Shown here: positions 43,696 to 53,900 of the stretch, one piece after another
Numbering within the stretch: the first letter of the stretch is position 1
Layout: the number at the start of each line of letters is the position of its first letter
Assembly: GCF_016806835.2 (NCBI RefSeq)
Contig: NZ_CP086111.1
Coordinates: 5,635,471 to 5,699,470 of the forward strand
Reading direction: 5' to 3'
DNA length: 64,000 nt
DNA from: Skermanella rosea
Lineage (GTDB): Bacteria > Pseudomonadota > Alphaproteobacteria > Azospirillales > Azospirillaceae
Translations under genes and position numbers: made by a program
The notes under the pieces: model-generated
Databases searched by the model: none
Seen by the model: only the letters and a program-made list of their open reading frames with translations
Told to the model about the DNA's origin: nothing

Positions 43696-43970
43696 TGGAA
43701 GAGTGCCTTTCGTGGCGCTACGAACAACATCCGTCGCAGGCCAGTCGGAAAGGGCACGTCGCGGCGGATGGAACGGCCGCAATATCCGCCACATCATCGC
43801 CTTGAACAATTATACGAATGGGACAGTCCCTGCAGCTAATCGTTACTTTTTTGCACGGGTTACAGATATTTTAGTTGGGGTTTTGCCTTTTTTACTTAAT
43901 TTGCTCCCATCGGGATACAGGGCGGCACCCGCCGGACTTCCGCCCGTCGGATACCGCCCCTTCCGGCCGT

Positions 43971-44333
43971 CTATTTCAGGCCCTGGAGATAAGCCACCAG
44001 CGCGTCCCGGTCCGCCGCGTCGGCGACGCCGTCGAAGGGCATGCGGTTGCCCTTCACCTTGCCCTGCGGGTCGGCGATGAACTGGTCGAGGGCGGCGGCG
44101 TCCCAGGTGATGCCGCTCCGCTTCATCGCCGGGGAATAGCGGAAGCCGTCGGCGGATGCGGCCTTGCGGCCGACGACCCCCACCAGCGCCGGGCCGCTGT
44201 CGGTCCCGACGCCCTTGTCGCCGTGGCAGGCGGCGCAGCTCTCGTAGACCTCCGCGCCGCGGGCTTCGTCACCCGCCCGGGCGGCCGGAGCGGCGGCCAG
44301 GAGGCCGGCCGCCGCTATCAGAACAGCTCTCAT
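43971..44333 (-). CDS. Cytochrome c subunit of a GMC dehydrogenase (120 aa)
   Basis: An exported class I c-type cytochrome: a signal peptide ending AARAG, CAACH heme motif, GPALVGVVGR, and the distal Met in NRMPF. The start lies 4 bp after the GMC dehydrogenase stop, so it is cotranscribed and probably takes electrons from it. It resembles the cytochrome at 160-540 in fold only. Confidence 0.9.
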   Translation of the reverse strand: MRAVLIAAAGLLAAAPAARAGDEARGAEVYESCAACHGDKGVGTDSGPALVGVVGRKAASADGFRYSPAMKRSGITWDAAALDQFIADPQGKVKGNRMPFDGVADAADRDALVAYLQGLK

Positions 44334-44337
44334 GTCC

Positions 44338-46107
44338 TCAGGCCTTCATCAGGTGCGTGGGGTTCTTCAGGTACTTGTTGACCACGGCGTCGGCCGCCCA
44401 ATAGGACAGCGCGCCGACCGCGCCGGTCGGGTTGTAGCCGGCGTTCTGCGGGAACACCGAGGCGCCCAGGACGAACAGGTTGTGGGCATCCCAGGATTGG
44501 AGATACCGGTTGACCGCGCTGGTCGAGGGATCGGTCCCCATCGGCGTGCCGCCGGTGTTGTGGCTGGACTGGTAGGGCACCACGTCGAAGTCGCCCTTGC
44601 GCGGGTTGGCAGCGATGTGGGTGGCGCCCATCGCCTTGGCGATGCCGGCGCCCTTCTCCGTCAGGAAGGCCGACATCTTCCGGTCGTTGTCGGTCAGGTT
44701 GTAGGTCATCCGGATCAGCGGCCGGCCCAGGACGTCCCTGTAGGTCGGGTCCAGGTCCAGGTAATTGCCCCGGCTGGCATAGTTGGAGCCCTGGCAGTTC
44801 ATGCTGGCGGCGCGCCGGTACCACTGCGCGGTCGCCTGCTTCCACTCCGATCCCCAGCGCGGCGTGCCCGGCGGCACCGGCCGGTTCAGGATCGGGCGGC
44901 CGTTGGTCGAGTTCAGCGCGATGTAGCCGCCGCCCAGGAAGTCCAGGTCCCTGTGGTCGAAATTGTCGCCGTTGAAGTCGTCGATCACCATGCCGAGCGA
45001 GCCGGCGCCCATGAAGGGGTTCAGTTCCTTGTCCTGGAAGAAGACGCCGACCGCGGATTGGATCTGGTGGCAGTAGTTGCGCCCGACCACGCCCTTGCCG
45101 GTCCGCGGGTCGTAGGGCCGGCCGATGCCGGAATGCAGCATCATGTGGGTATTGCCGAACACCCAGGCGGACAGCACGACGATGCCGGCCGGCTGCTCGA
45201 TCTCCTCGCCGGTGCGCAGATCGACATAGACGACGGCGGTGACCTTCCTGCCCGACTTGTCGTAGACCAGCCGGCTGGCGTAGCAGCGGTCGCGGATCTC
45301 GACCTTGGCCTCCTTGGCGAGCACGGGAAGCAGCGTGGTGTTGGGGCTCGACTTGGCGTTGGCCTCGCAGCCGAACCGCTCGCAATGGCCGCAATACTGG
45401 CAGGCGCCGAGCCGGACGCCTTCCGGGTTGACGTAGGGCGCGCTCATGTTGCCCGCCGGGGCCGGGAACGGATGGTAGCCCAGGCCGGACGCCGCCTCGC
45501 CGAACATCACGCCGGCCAGCGAGGGCTTGAGCGGCTTGTTCGGATATTCGGCGCTGCGCCAGCCCTCGTAGGGGTTGCCGCCGGGATGGATCTTGCCCCG
45601 GATGTTGCCGGCCTTGCCCGACAGGCCGCACAGCTTCTCGAACCGGTCGTAGTGGCCTTCCAGTTCGTCGTAGGTGACGCCCCAGTCGGCGATCAGCATG
45701 TCGTCGGGGATCTTCTTCCTGCCGTAGCGCTCCGTCAGGTGGCTGCGCAGGGTGTGGTCGCTGGGCAGGAACCGGTAGGTCTGCGCGTTCCAGTGCGTGC
45801 CCATGCCGCCGACGCCGTCGCCCGGCAGGAAGGCGCCGAACCGGCGCATCGGCAGCGCCGTCTTGTCCGCGGAATGCCGGAAGGTGACGGTTTCCTGCGC
45901 GGGGTCCTGCATCAGCTCCTGGCGGACCGAGAAGCGCAGTTCGTCGCGGATGTTGGGCAGGGTGAAATCGTCGCCGGGAACGCGGCTGGCGCCGCGTTCC
46001 AGCGCCACGACGCTCAGCCCGGCCCTGCTCAGTTCCCGGGCCATGATGCTCCCGGTCCAGCCCATGCCGACCAGGACGGCATCGACTTCCTTCAGTTTCT
46101 TGACCAT
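44338..46107 (-). CDS. GMC-type FAD dehydrogenase, large subunit (589 aa)
   Basis: The N-terminal FAD motif reads VLVGMGWTGSIMARELS. Around residue 230 it has CQYCGHCERFGC, the cysteine set that binds a 3Fe-4S cluster in FAD-dependent glucose/gluconate dehydrogenases. The C terminus has SHNTGGTPMGTDPSTSAV with the catalytic His, and NAGYNPTGAVGALSYWAAD. With a Tat-exported small subunit upstream and a cytochrome downstream, it forms a periplasmic sugar or sugar-acid dehydrogenase; the substrate is not certain. No signal peptide of its own is seen, so co-export is expected. Confidence 0.88.
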   Translation of the reverse strand: MVKKLKEVDAVLVGMGWTGSIMARELSRAGLSVVALERGASRVPGDDFTLPNIRDELRFSVRQELMQDPAQETVTFRHSADKTALPMRRFGAFLPGDGVGGMGTHWNAQTYRFLPSDHTLRSHLTERYGRKKIPDDMLIADWGVTYDELEGHYDRFEKLCGLSGKAGNIRGKIHPGGNPYEGWRSAEYPNKPLKPSLAGVMFGEAASGLGYHPFPAPAGNMSAPYVNPEGVRLGACQYCGHCERFGCEANAKSSPNTTLLPVLAKEAKVEIRDRCYASRLVYDKSGRKVTAVVYVDLRTGEEIEQPAGIVVLSAWVFGNTHMMLHSGIGRPYDPRTGKGVVGRNYCHQIQSAVGVFFQDKELNPFMGAGSLGMVIDDFNGDNFDHRDLDFLGGGYIALNSTNGRPILNRPVPPGTPRWGSEWKQATAQWYRRAASMNCQGSNYASRGNYLDLDPTYRDVLGRPLIRMTYNLTDNDRKMSAFLTEKGAGIAKAMGATHIAANPRKGDFDVVPYQSSHNTGGTPMGTDPSTSAVNRYLQSWDAHNLFVLGASVFPQNAGYNPTGAVGALSYWAADAVVNKYLKNPTHLMKA

Positions 46108-46153
46108 GTCTTCTGTCTCTACCCTTGATTTACTTCGAGATCGCCGGCGCGCC

Positions 46154-46915
46154 TTACGAGAAGTCCGCGATCGACTGCGGCTCGGCCTCGTAGCGCTTGC
46201 CGCGATAGGTCTCGATCTTGTCGGCGTAGGTCGCGGGCAGGCCCGGGTAGCCGATCATCCGCCACGACGCCATGCCGCGGTTGCCGCCATACATCGGGTC
46301 GGAGAAGAAGCCCTCCATCACCATCTGGAGCAGCGCGTTGAAGAACGGCTTGGACCCGATCGCGGCGAACTCGGCCTTGCCCGCGTCCATCGCCTTCAGG
46401 GCTTCCGCGACCTGGGGTCCGTCCAGGCCGTCCAGTTCCTTGCCGTAGGTCGCCTTGACCCAGGTGTTGGCGGCGGCGATGCCGGCCCGGAAGAACTCCA
46501 GCGGGGCCAGGGGCGACTGGTTGCCGGTCCCCGGCTGCGGGGTGCTGAACGGGCCGGACCGGTACAGGCGGGCGCCGGCGCCGTAGGCCCCGGCGAGCTG
46601 CCGGTCGATATAGGTCACGACGCCGCAGTCCGACCCAGAGGGCGACAGGTCGTCGGCCGGGATGATGGCGTCGGCGGCGGCCCCGATGAAGGCCGCTTCC
46701 GCGGCGGTCAGGACCTGCATCGGCTCCGGGACGTATTCCGGGGCGGAAGCCGCCGGCGCCGTGGCCGGGGCGGGTGCCCGGGGAGCGGCTTGCGGGGCGC
46801 CTTCCGGCGCGGCGAGGGCCTGGTCGGGGGCCGCGAAGGCCCCCGCGGTGGTCACGGCGGCGGTTCCCGCCGCGGCGCCGATCAGGAACCGGCGGCGGGG
46901 TAGTGCTTCGGTCAT
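46154..46915 (-). CDS. Gluconate 2-dehydrogenase subunit 3 family, Tat-exported (253 aa)
   Basis: A twin-arginine signal (PRRRFLIGAAAGTAAV) starts the protein, followed by an Ala/Pro-rich linker of about 40 residues and a helical gamma-subunit domain (TAAEAAFIGAAADAIIPAD; GFFSDPMYGGNRGMASWRMIGYPG). It serves as the small subunit and hitch-hiker export partner for the flavoprotein downstream. The operon order is small subunit, flavoprotein, cytochrome c. The ATG at 46915 gives the Tat motif at the correct position. Confidence 0.85.
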   Translation of the reverse strand: MTEALPRRRFLIGAAAGTAAVTTAGAFAAPDQALAAPEGAPQAAPRAPAPATAPAASAPEYVPEPMQVLTAAEAAFIGAAADAIIPADDLSPSGSDCGVVTYIDRQLAGAYGAGARLYRSGPFSTPQPGTGNQSPLAPLEFFRAGIAAANTWVKATYGKELDGLDGPQVAEALKAMDAGKAEFAAIGSKPFFNALLQMVMEGFFSDPMYGGNRGMASWRMIGYPGLPATYADKIETYRGKRYEAEPQSIADFS

Positions 46916-46962
46916 GTCTCTGCTGGTCCTCGATAGTGTTCGCGTGACTGTCCCGGCGGGGC

Positions 46963-48927
46963 TCACGCGGCCCGGATGGTCGCCAGGAACTGGCGGGCCT
47001 CGGCGCTGAGCCGGGCGGACTGGGCGGCAAGCTCGTCGGCAGACGCCACGACTTTGGTAGCCGCGCTGCCGGTCTCGTTGGCGGCCGCGGTGACCGATCC
47101 GATGGTGGAGGAGACCTCCTGGGTGCCCTGGGCCGCCTGCTGGACGTTGCGGGCGATCTCCTGCGTGGCGGCGCCCTGCTCCTCGACCGCGCTGGAGACC
47201 GAGGCGGTGATTCCGTTCAGCTCCTGGATGCGGGCGGCGATGCCGCGGACCGCGGCGGCGGCCTTCTCGGTCTCGGACTGGATCTCGCCGACCTGGGCCT
47301 GGATGTCCTCGGTCGCCTTGGAGGTCTGGGTGGCGAGCTGCTTGACCTCCGACGCCACGACCGCGAAGCCCTTGCCGGCCTCTCCCGCCCGCGCCGCCTC
47401 GATGGTCGCGTTCAGCGCCAGCAGGTTGGTTTGGGAGGCGATCTGCTGGATCATCTGGACGATCTCGCCGATCCGCTGGGCGGAGCCGGTGAGGCCCGAC
47501 ACTATGGCGTCGGTCACCCGGCCCTCCTCGCTGGCCTTCAGCGCCACCTGGGAGGCGTCGGAGGTCTGCCGGGCGATCTCGCCGATCGAGGAGGACAGCT
47601 CCTCGGCCGCGGTGGCGACGGTCTGCACGTTGGTCGAGGTCTGCTCGGACGCGGAGCTGACGGCCAGCGTCTGGCGCTGGGTCTCCTCGGCCGTGGCCGA
47701 CATGGACTGGGCGGCGGCGCGCATGTCGCCGGCGGCGCTGGAGACGGCGTCGATGACGTGCCGGACGCTTTCCTCGAAGCTGTCGGCGAGGCGGTTCATG
47801 GCGCGCCGGCGCTCGGCCTCGGCGGCGGCGCGGTCGGCTTCCTGGCGCCCGCGCAGGGTCTCGGCCTCGACCATGGATTCCTTGAACACCTCGACCGCCT
47901 CGGCCATGGTGCCCAGCTCGTCGCGCCGGTCGCGGCCGGGGATCTCGGCGGCGGTGTCGCCCGCGGACAGGCGGCGCATCGCCTCGCGCAGCCGCTCGAT
48001 CGGGCGGGTCAGGCCCCGGCCGACCATCAGCGCCATCAGGACGGCGGCGACCAGCACGGCGGCGGTGGCGGTGCCGAGATACCAGCGGGTGCCGGTCTCG
48101 ACCGCGACGAAGCCGGAGATGTTCTTGACCAGCTCGACGACGGCGACGGGCTCGCCCGCGAAATTCTTCAGCTGGCCGAGATAGAGCGCCACCGGATGGC
48201 CGTCCAGCTCGGTCCGGCGCAGCATGTCGGCGCCGCCGAGCGCCGCGGCCAGCTCCTCCGGGGTCGCCAGGGTCTTCCCGGCGAGGCTGCTGCCCAGCGT
48301 GGCGAAGGCGTCGCCCTGCATCCGGTGGACCGCGAAATCGACGCCGAACCGGGACTTGATCCCGTCGACGAAGGCCGGGCCGAAGGTGATGCCGATGTCG
48401 ATCGCGCCGACGAACCGGCCGTCGCGGGTGACCGGACCGACGCTGTAGACGCCGAGATTGTCGCGGCCGGGCTCGATCCCGGTGACGCCGCGCCCGCTCT
48501 GGTTGACCAGCGCCACCGTGCGCCGGCGCTGCGAGACGTCGTCGCCGAAGCTCTTGGGATCGTGGACCCGGTAGGTCGTGATCCCCGGCGGCTTGGTGAA
48601 GGACCAGGGACCCACGCCCAGGGTCTTGGACGCCTTCTGCGCCTGGGCCAGCGTGGCACCCAGCGCGTCGCGGTCGTCCGCGTCCAGGGCCGCCTGGACA
48701 TCGGGAAGATTGCCGACCACGGCGGCCACCGCGGCGGCGGTGCGGCCCTCGTACTCGAAGGCGGCGATCACGCTTTCGTACTGAAGCCGCATCTCGCGTT
48801 CCAGGGCGAGGCTGGTGACCTCGTTCTGCTTCATCGTCGCGAAGATGCAAAGAACGCCGGAGGCGACGGCGGCGGTCGCCGAAATGGCGACGACCAGCCT
48901 CATGGCGATGGAGCGGATTTGAAACAT
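46963..48927 (-). CDS. Methyl-accepting chemotaxis protein with Cache sensor (654 aa)
   Basis: Transmembrane helices at about residues 8-30 and 280-303 flank a periplasmic domain with Cache-type features ([36 protein letters not shown]). A HAMP domain ([20 protein letters not shown]) and a full signalling coiled coil follow ([34 protein letters not shown]). It relays a ligand signal to CheA; small carboxylates are common for this sensor class. It precedes the GMC dehydrogenase genes by 48 bp on the same strand and could be cotranscribed with them. Confidence 0.9.
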   Translation of the reverse strand: MFQIRSIAMRLVVAISATAAVASGVLCIFATMKQNEVTSLALEREMRLQYESVIAAFEYEGRTAAAVAAVVGNLPDVQAALDADDRDALGATLAQAQKASKTLGVGPWSFTKPPGITTYRVHDPKSFGDDVSQRRRTVALVNQSGRGVTGIEPGRDNLGVYSVGPVTRDGRFVGAIDIGITFGPAFVDGIKSRFGVDFAVHRMQGDAFATLGSSLAGKTLATPEELAAALGGADMLRRTELDGHPVALYLGQLKNFAGEPVAVVELVKNISGFVAVETGTRWYLGTATAAVLVAAVLMALMVGRGLTRPIERLREAMRRLSAGDTAAEIPGRDRRDELGTMAEAVEVFKESMVEAETLRGRQEADRAAAEAERRRAMNRLADSFEESVRHVIDAVSSAAGDMRAAAQSMSATAEETQRQTLAVSSASEQTSTNVQTVATAAEELSSSIGEIARQTSDASQVALKASEEGRVTDAIVSGLTGSAQRIGEIVQMIQQIASQTNLLALNATIEAARAGEAGKGFAVVASEVKQLATQTSKATEDIQAQVGEIQSETEKAAAAVRGIAARIQELNGITASVSSAVEEQGAATQEIARNVQQAAQGTQEVSSTIGSVTAAANETGSAATKVVASADELAAQSARLSAEARQFLATIRAA

Positions 48928-49430
48928 GCGCTGTACTTCCTGATCGGGCGCTGGACAGGACGACCAAGAGGAGGCGTCGCCGCGGGAAAATCAGCCGCGC
49001 GCCGCCCATTTCGGAGTTCGTCGGGCGGGATCTTCAGCAGCAAATCCTTGCCGAATAAATAACGTTCCAATGGATTTGACGGGTAATCTCAGCTTCTTAT
49101 TATTACTTAAGGGATAACCGGAACAATACCTAAATTCCAGTATTTCATCCAACATAACTTTCATGCCTGCATGGCGATGCAAATCTCTGGTGGATGCACA
49201 AAAAACATGCTTCGACCGTCCTGATCCATGTCCGACGGACAGCATCACCCTCATCTGAAAGTCAGAGGCTCGCGAACTGAATATCCTGGTAGGAGAACCA
49301 CACGGTTTTACTTTCCGTTTACCTTAAAACGGAAAATGAGTCTCAAGTTCAGGATTGACAGCTTTGCCGGCATCGCTCTAATCCGTTCAAAGGAATTTCA
49401 AAAGAGCCATTCATTAAAAGGGATTTCTCG
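48928..49430. other. Intergenic region upstream of the TIR gene
   Basis: About 500 bp, richer in A+T than its neighbours from 49040 onward. It separates the minus-strand chemoreceptor from the TIR-STAND operon and should contain both promoters. Open frames here lack ribosome-binding sites. I see no repeats or RNA gene. Confidence 0.45.
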
Positions 49431-50972
49431 TTGGCCATGCCAACCGTCTTCATCAGCTACGCGCGGGTCGACGATACCCTGCCTCCGAAAGGGACGGACG
49501 AGGATGGATGGATCTCCTATTTCCACGAGGCGCTGAGCTACGGCCTCAAGGCCTGGGGCCGCAGCGACCTGAAAATCTGGCGCGACGCGTACGAGATCGA
49601 CGGGTCCCAGGATTTCCAGAGGCGCATCGAGCAAGGGGTGGACGGCTGCGATATCTTCCTGGCGGTCCATTCCACGGAATATTACGAGCGCGACTGGTGC
49701 CGGAAGGAGCTGGAGCGCTTCCATGCCCGGACCGCCAACCCGCCGCCCGGCCGGGAATGCCTGATCAGGATCGGGATCCACGATGTTCCCCGGGACCGGT
49801 GGCCCGCCGAGTTCGACGGGCGGACCGGCTTCGACTTCTTCAGCGGAAACCTGCAATCCGGCGATTACCAGCCTTTCTACTGGTTCGGCACCATAGCCAA
49901 GAGCCTTTACCTGGAGCGTCTCAGGGAACTGGTCACCGCGATCAACCGGCTGGTGCCCCGGGCGCAAGCCGCCGGGGAAACGGCCGGCCGGGCACCTGCG
50001 GAAGCCGCCGCCAAGCCCGGCGGTCCCGTCGTCTTCGTGGCCTGGACCGCCGCCGACATGGCGGATGCGCGGGCGCGGGTCGTCGCCGAACTGGCCGCCC
50101 GGGGCTTCACGCCCCTGCCGCTGGAACCGCAACCGCTGCCCGACCCCGCGGCGGCCAAGCTGCTGGCCCAGCAGACCATCGACCGCGCCGAGGCGCTGGT
50201 CCACCTGATCGGCGAGCAGGAGCATATCGAAGGAACGGACGGAACGGCCCACAGGCACCTGGTCCGCCGCCAGCTGGAATGGTCGGGCTCCAGGGTCGAC
50301 GAGGCGGCCCCGCCGGGAACGCCCTGCCGCATCCTCTGGCTGCCTTCCTTCGCGGGGCTGCGCGATGGCGACGGGCGGACGGTCCACCGCCCGGACGCCA
50401 TGGCGCTGCTGAACCGGTTCTGCGCGCCGCGGGACAGCGACGTGCCGGAGAACGGCGACCTGCTGACCTTCATCCAGGTCCTGACGGCACGGCTGCGGCC
50501 CGGCGACGGCCCTGAATCCGGCAGCGCCGGGGAAGAGGAGGACGAGCCCGGGCTGCTCGCCGTGTGGGCCGATCCGGTGGACGCGACGGAGGCGGTCGCG
50601 GTTGCCCGCAGCCTGAAGGCGGACGGCCTGAAGCCCAGGATCCCGGATTTCGACTCCGCGGACCCGATCGACGTCCAACTGGCCGGGATCCTGCCGCGGA
50701 TAGCGTCCGTGGTCATTTGCTGGCGCGACGGCCCCGCGGAGACCGTCCGCGCGCTGCTCAAGACCCTGCGCCGCCCGCGCCCGCCGGGAGCGAGGAAGCG
50801 CCCCGCCCCCGCGCTGTGGCTGGTGAAGATACCCGGAAGCGCCGATGCCGAGGCGGCCAAGGCCCGGTTCTTCGACGGCGACCTGGAGGAGGCCGAGATC
50901 GACGACCCGCGCCGGGCGGCCGAAGCCCTGGGCCTGCTGGTGCGGCAGGTCCGCGACGGAGCGGCACGATGA
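49431..50972 (+). CDS. TIR-domain protein with two further TIR-like modules (513 aa)
   Basis: Residues 5-150 form a TIR domain: box 1 PTVFISYARVDD, then KIWRDAYEIDGSQDF, GCDIFLAVHSTEYYERDWCRKELERF with the conserved Glu93 in WCxxEL that is catalytic in NAD-cleaving TIRs. Two more alpha-beta modules follow at about 196-320 (VVFVAWTAADMADAR; AEALVHLIGE) and 367-500 (LLAVWADPVDATEAV; ASVVICWRDG), both TIR-like in pattern but without that Glu. AAAAGGGA favours TTG 49431 over ATG 49437. The stop overlaps the STAND gene start as ATGA. An effector or scaffold role in a defence or signalling pair is inference. Confidence 0.8.
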   Translation: MAMPTVFISYARVDDTLPPKGTDEDGWISYFHEALSYGLKAWGRSDLKIWRDAYEIDGSQDFQRRIEQGVDGCDIFLAVHSTEYYERDWCRKELERFHARTANPPPGRECLIRIGIHDVPRDRWPAEFDGRTGFDFFSGNLQSGDYQPFYWFGTIAKSLYLERLRELVTAINRLVPRAQAAGETAGRAPAEAAAKPGGPVVFVAWTAADMADARARVVAELAARGFTPLPLEPQPLPDPAAAKLLAQQTIDRAEALVHLIGEQEHIEGTDGTAHRHLVRRQLEWSGSRVDEAAPPGTPCRILWLPSFAGLRDGDGRTVHRPDAMALLNRFCAPRDSDVPENGDLLTFIQVLTARLRPGDGPESGSAGEEEDEPGLLAVWADPVDATEAVAVARSLKADGLKPRIPDFDSADPIDVQLAGILPRIASVVICWRDGPAETVRALLKTLRRPRPPGARKRPAPALWLVKIPGSADAEAAKARFFDGDLEEAEIDDPRRAAEALGLLVRQVRDGAAR

Positions 50973-53900
50973 GCGGCGCCGTTCCCTGGTGCTCGGCGGA
51001 GCGCCCGTTCCCCGGCCTCCGGCCGTTCCAGAAGCAGGACGCCGACTGGTTCTTCGGCCGGGATGCCCAGAGCACGGCCTTGTACCGGCTGGTCCGCGAG
51101 TCCCGGTTCGTCGCCGTGGTCGGCGCGTCGGGAAGCGGCAAGTCGTCGCTGGTCAAGGCGGGGCTGCTGCCGCGCCTGGAACACGTCTCATCCCTTCTCG
51201 GTCCGCCCTGGCACCTGTTCGAGACCCGCCCCGGCAACGCCCCGATCCGCCGGCTGTCGGAGGTCCTGGCCGGCCTCGACCCGGAAACCCGCGGCACCCC
51301 GCCGGGGCCGGCCGGCGAGGCCGACGACCGGCGCATCGCCCGCTTCTCCGACCGGCAGGAGCGGCTGGGCCTGGCGCGCTGGGGCATCGCGCCGCTGCTG
51401 AACGGCAGGTCCGACGGCCTGGCCCGGGCGCTGGACCTCGCCCCGGACGCGTCGGCGGCCGGGCGCGTCCTGCTGGTGGTCGACCAGTTCGAGGAGCTGT
51501 TCCGGTTCGGCGAGGAGGCCGGGGGGGAGGAGCGCGCCGCCCGGCGCGAGGAGGCCCGCGCCTTCGTCGAGCTCCTGCTGCGCGGGGCGGGCGATCCCGA
51601 CGGCAGGCTGACCGTGCTGGTCACCATGCGGTCCGACTTCTTCGGCGACTGCGGCCGGTTCCAGGGGCTGGCCGAGGCGGTCAGCGCGTCCCAATACCTG
51701 GTGCCCCAGCTCGACCGCGAGTCTCTGGTCCCGATCATCCGCCGGCCGGTCGAGCGGGCGGGCGCCGGGATCGACCCGCGGCTGGTCCAGACGCTTCTGC
51801 TCGACCGGGAGGAGAACGACCGCCTGCCGGTCCTCCAGCACGCCCTGATGCGGCTGTGGTCGATCGCCGGGGAGCGCCCCGGAGTCCGCCACCTCGCCCT
51901 GGAGGATTACCGGCGGATCGGCGGGCTGGAGGAGGCGCTGTCGCGCCACGCCGAGGAGGTCCGCAAGGAAATCGAGGGCTGGACCGCCGACGGACCCACT
52001 GGCGCCCCCGCCGCGATCCTGGTCGAGCGCCTGTTCAAGGAATTGACCGACACCGACCGGCAGAACCGGGCGATCCGGCGGCGGCGCACCGTGGCCGAGC
52101 TGGAGGCGGTCGCCGCCGCCGGCCCGGACGGCGGCATCGACCCGGCGCGGGCGGCCGCGCTGCGCCGCGTGATCGACCGGTTCCGCGACCCGGACTGTTC
52201 CTTCCTGGTGCCGTCGCCCGCCGAGGTCCCGGAGCTTACCGGCGAGCACCAGATCGATATCGGGCACGAGGCGCTGATCCGCCGCTGGCGGGCGATCGCC
52301 GGCGAGGCGCCGAACGCGAACGACGGCGAGGCGGAACAGTGGCGCCGGCTCGGCTGGCTGGAGCAGGAGCGGCGCGACGGCGACAGCTGGCGGCTGCTGC
52401 TCTCGGCGGCGCAGGAGTGGGACAGGACCCCGTCGGCGGGCAAGCCGGGCAAGCTGCTTCCCGAGACCGCGGAGAGGAAGCGCTGGCGCGCCCGGGTCAA
52501 CGCGACGGCGGCCTGGGCGGACCGCCACGGCGGCGGGCTGGCGCTGGTGGACGCCTTCCTGGCGGCCTGCGAGAAGGCGCGGCTGCGCCGGCGGACCTGG
52601 GCCCGGCTCATGGCCGGCGCGCTGGTCGCGACGGTCTGCGCCATCGTGGCGGCGGGCTTCATGGCCTTCGAAAGGGTGTCGGAGGAGCGCAACCACGCGA
52701 TGGAGCTGGCGCTCCGCTATTCCGACCGGCTGGCCGACGACGCGCTCCGCGAACTGGGCACCGGGGAGACCCGGGCGGCGGCGAACCTGATCGCCGAGGC
52801 CTTTCCCGACTGGGTGGACGATCCGCTCCCCTGGCGGGACACCCTGCCCCACCGGGCGCTGGAGCAGATCCTCGCCAGCCGGCCGGCGGCACGGGGAGAC
52901 TGGCTGCTCGAAAAGAACGGCAACGCGGTCTTCGCGCTGTCGCCGGACGGGCGCCATGTCGCGGCCGGTTCGCTGGACAGGCAGTCCGTTTCCCTCTGGG
53001 ACGCCGCGAGCCGGTCGCTGGTCTGGGAGACCCCGGAGCCTCCGGAAGAGACGTTCCGGTTCCACGCCTTTCCCTCGCTCGCGTTCAGCCCGGACGGCAA
53101 TCGGTTGACCACGCCTTGGGCCGAGGGAAAGGTCAGGGTCTTCGAGACCGCGACCGGCGAAGTGGTCGCGGAGTTCGAGGGGCATGGCGGGGACGTGAAC
53201 GCGGTCGCGATGAACCCGGCGGGAGACCGCGTCGCCAGCGCGGGGGACGACCGCACCCTCCGGCTCTGGCGGATCGGCGCCGCGGGCGCCGAGGCGGTGG
53301 TCCGGCACAACGCCGGGGTGACGGCTGTCGCATGGTCGCCCGACGGACGCCGGGTCGCGACCGCGACCGAATACGGCCTCGTCACCGTCCTCGACGTGGC
53401 CGGCCCGGAGCCGCGGGTTCTGGGGAAGACCGCGCCCCGCTCGGCTTTCATCACCGCCCTGCGGTTCTCGCCCGACGGCGGAACGCTCGCGGTCGGCGAC
53501 GCCCGCGGCCAGGTTTTCCTCGGCCCCGTCCGGCCGGACGGCCTGATGGCGGAACCCGTGGTCATCGAGGCGCATACGAGCGCGATACAGGACCTCCTGT
53601 TCACCGACGGCGGCAAGCTGCTGCTTACCGGCGGATGGACCGACGGCGCCGCCGCCTGGAACGCCGTCACCGGACAGGCGCTGGGTGTCTTCGAAGACTT
53701 CCACGGCGTCGACGTGATGGCCCAGCCGGCGGGAACCGCCGATCTCGTCCTGGTCATGAATCACGGCGTCGTGGCGGTGAGGGAGTTGGACGCCCTGACT
53801 CCTCCGAAGAACCGCCTTCGGATACCCGAGTCGAGGGCGTTTGTGATCGCCGCGGGAAAGTCGGGACCCGTCTCGATCCGGTGGGATAGCAGATCGGGCC

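Noticed and set aside
46690-46840. Ala/Pro-rich low-complexity DNA as a repeat element
   Set aside because: It encodes the linker of the Tat-exported small subunit and continues in frame into its conserved domain.
48991-49254. An 87-codon minus-strand frame before the TIR gene
   Set aside because: No ribosome-binding site, no family resemblance, and it spans the likely promoter region.
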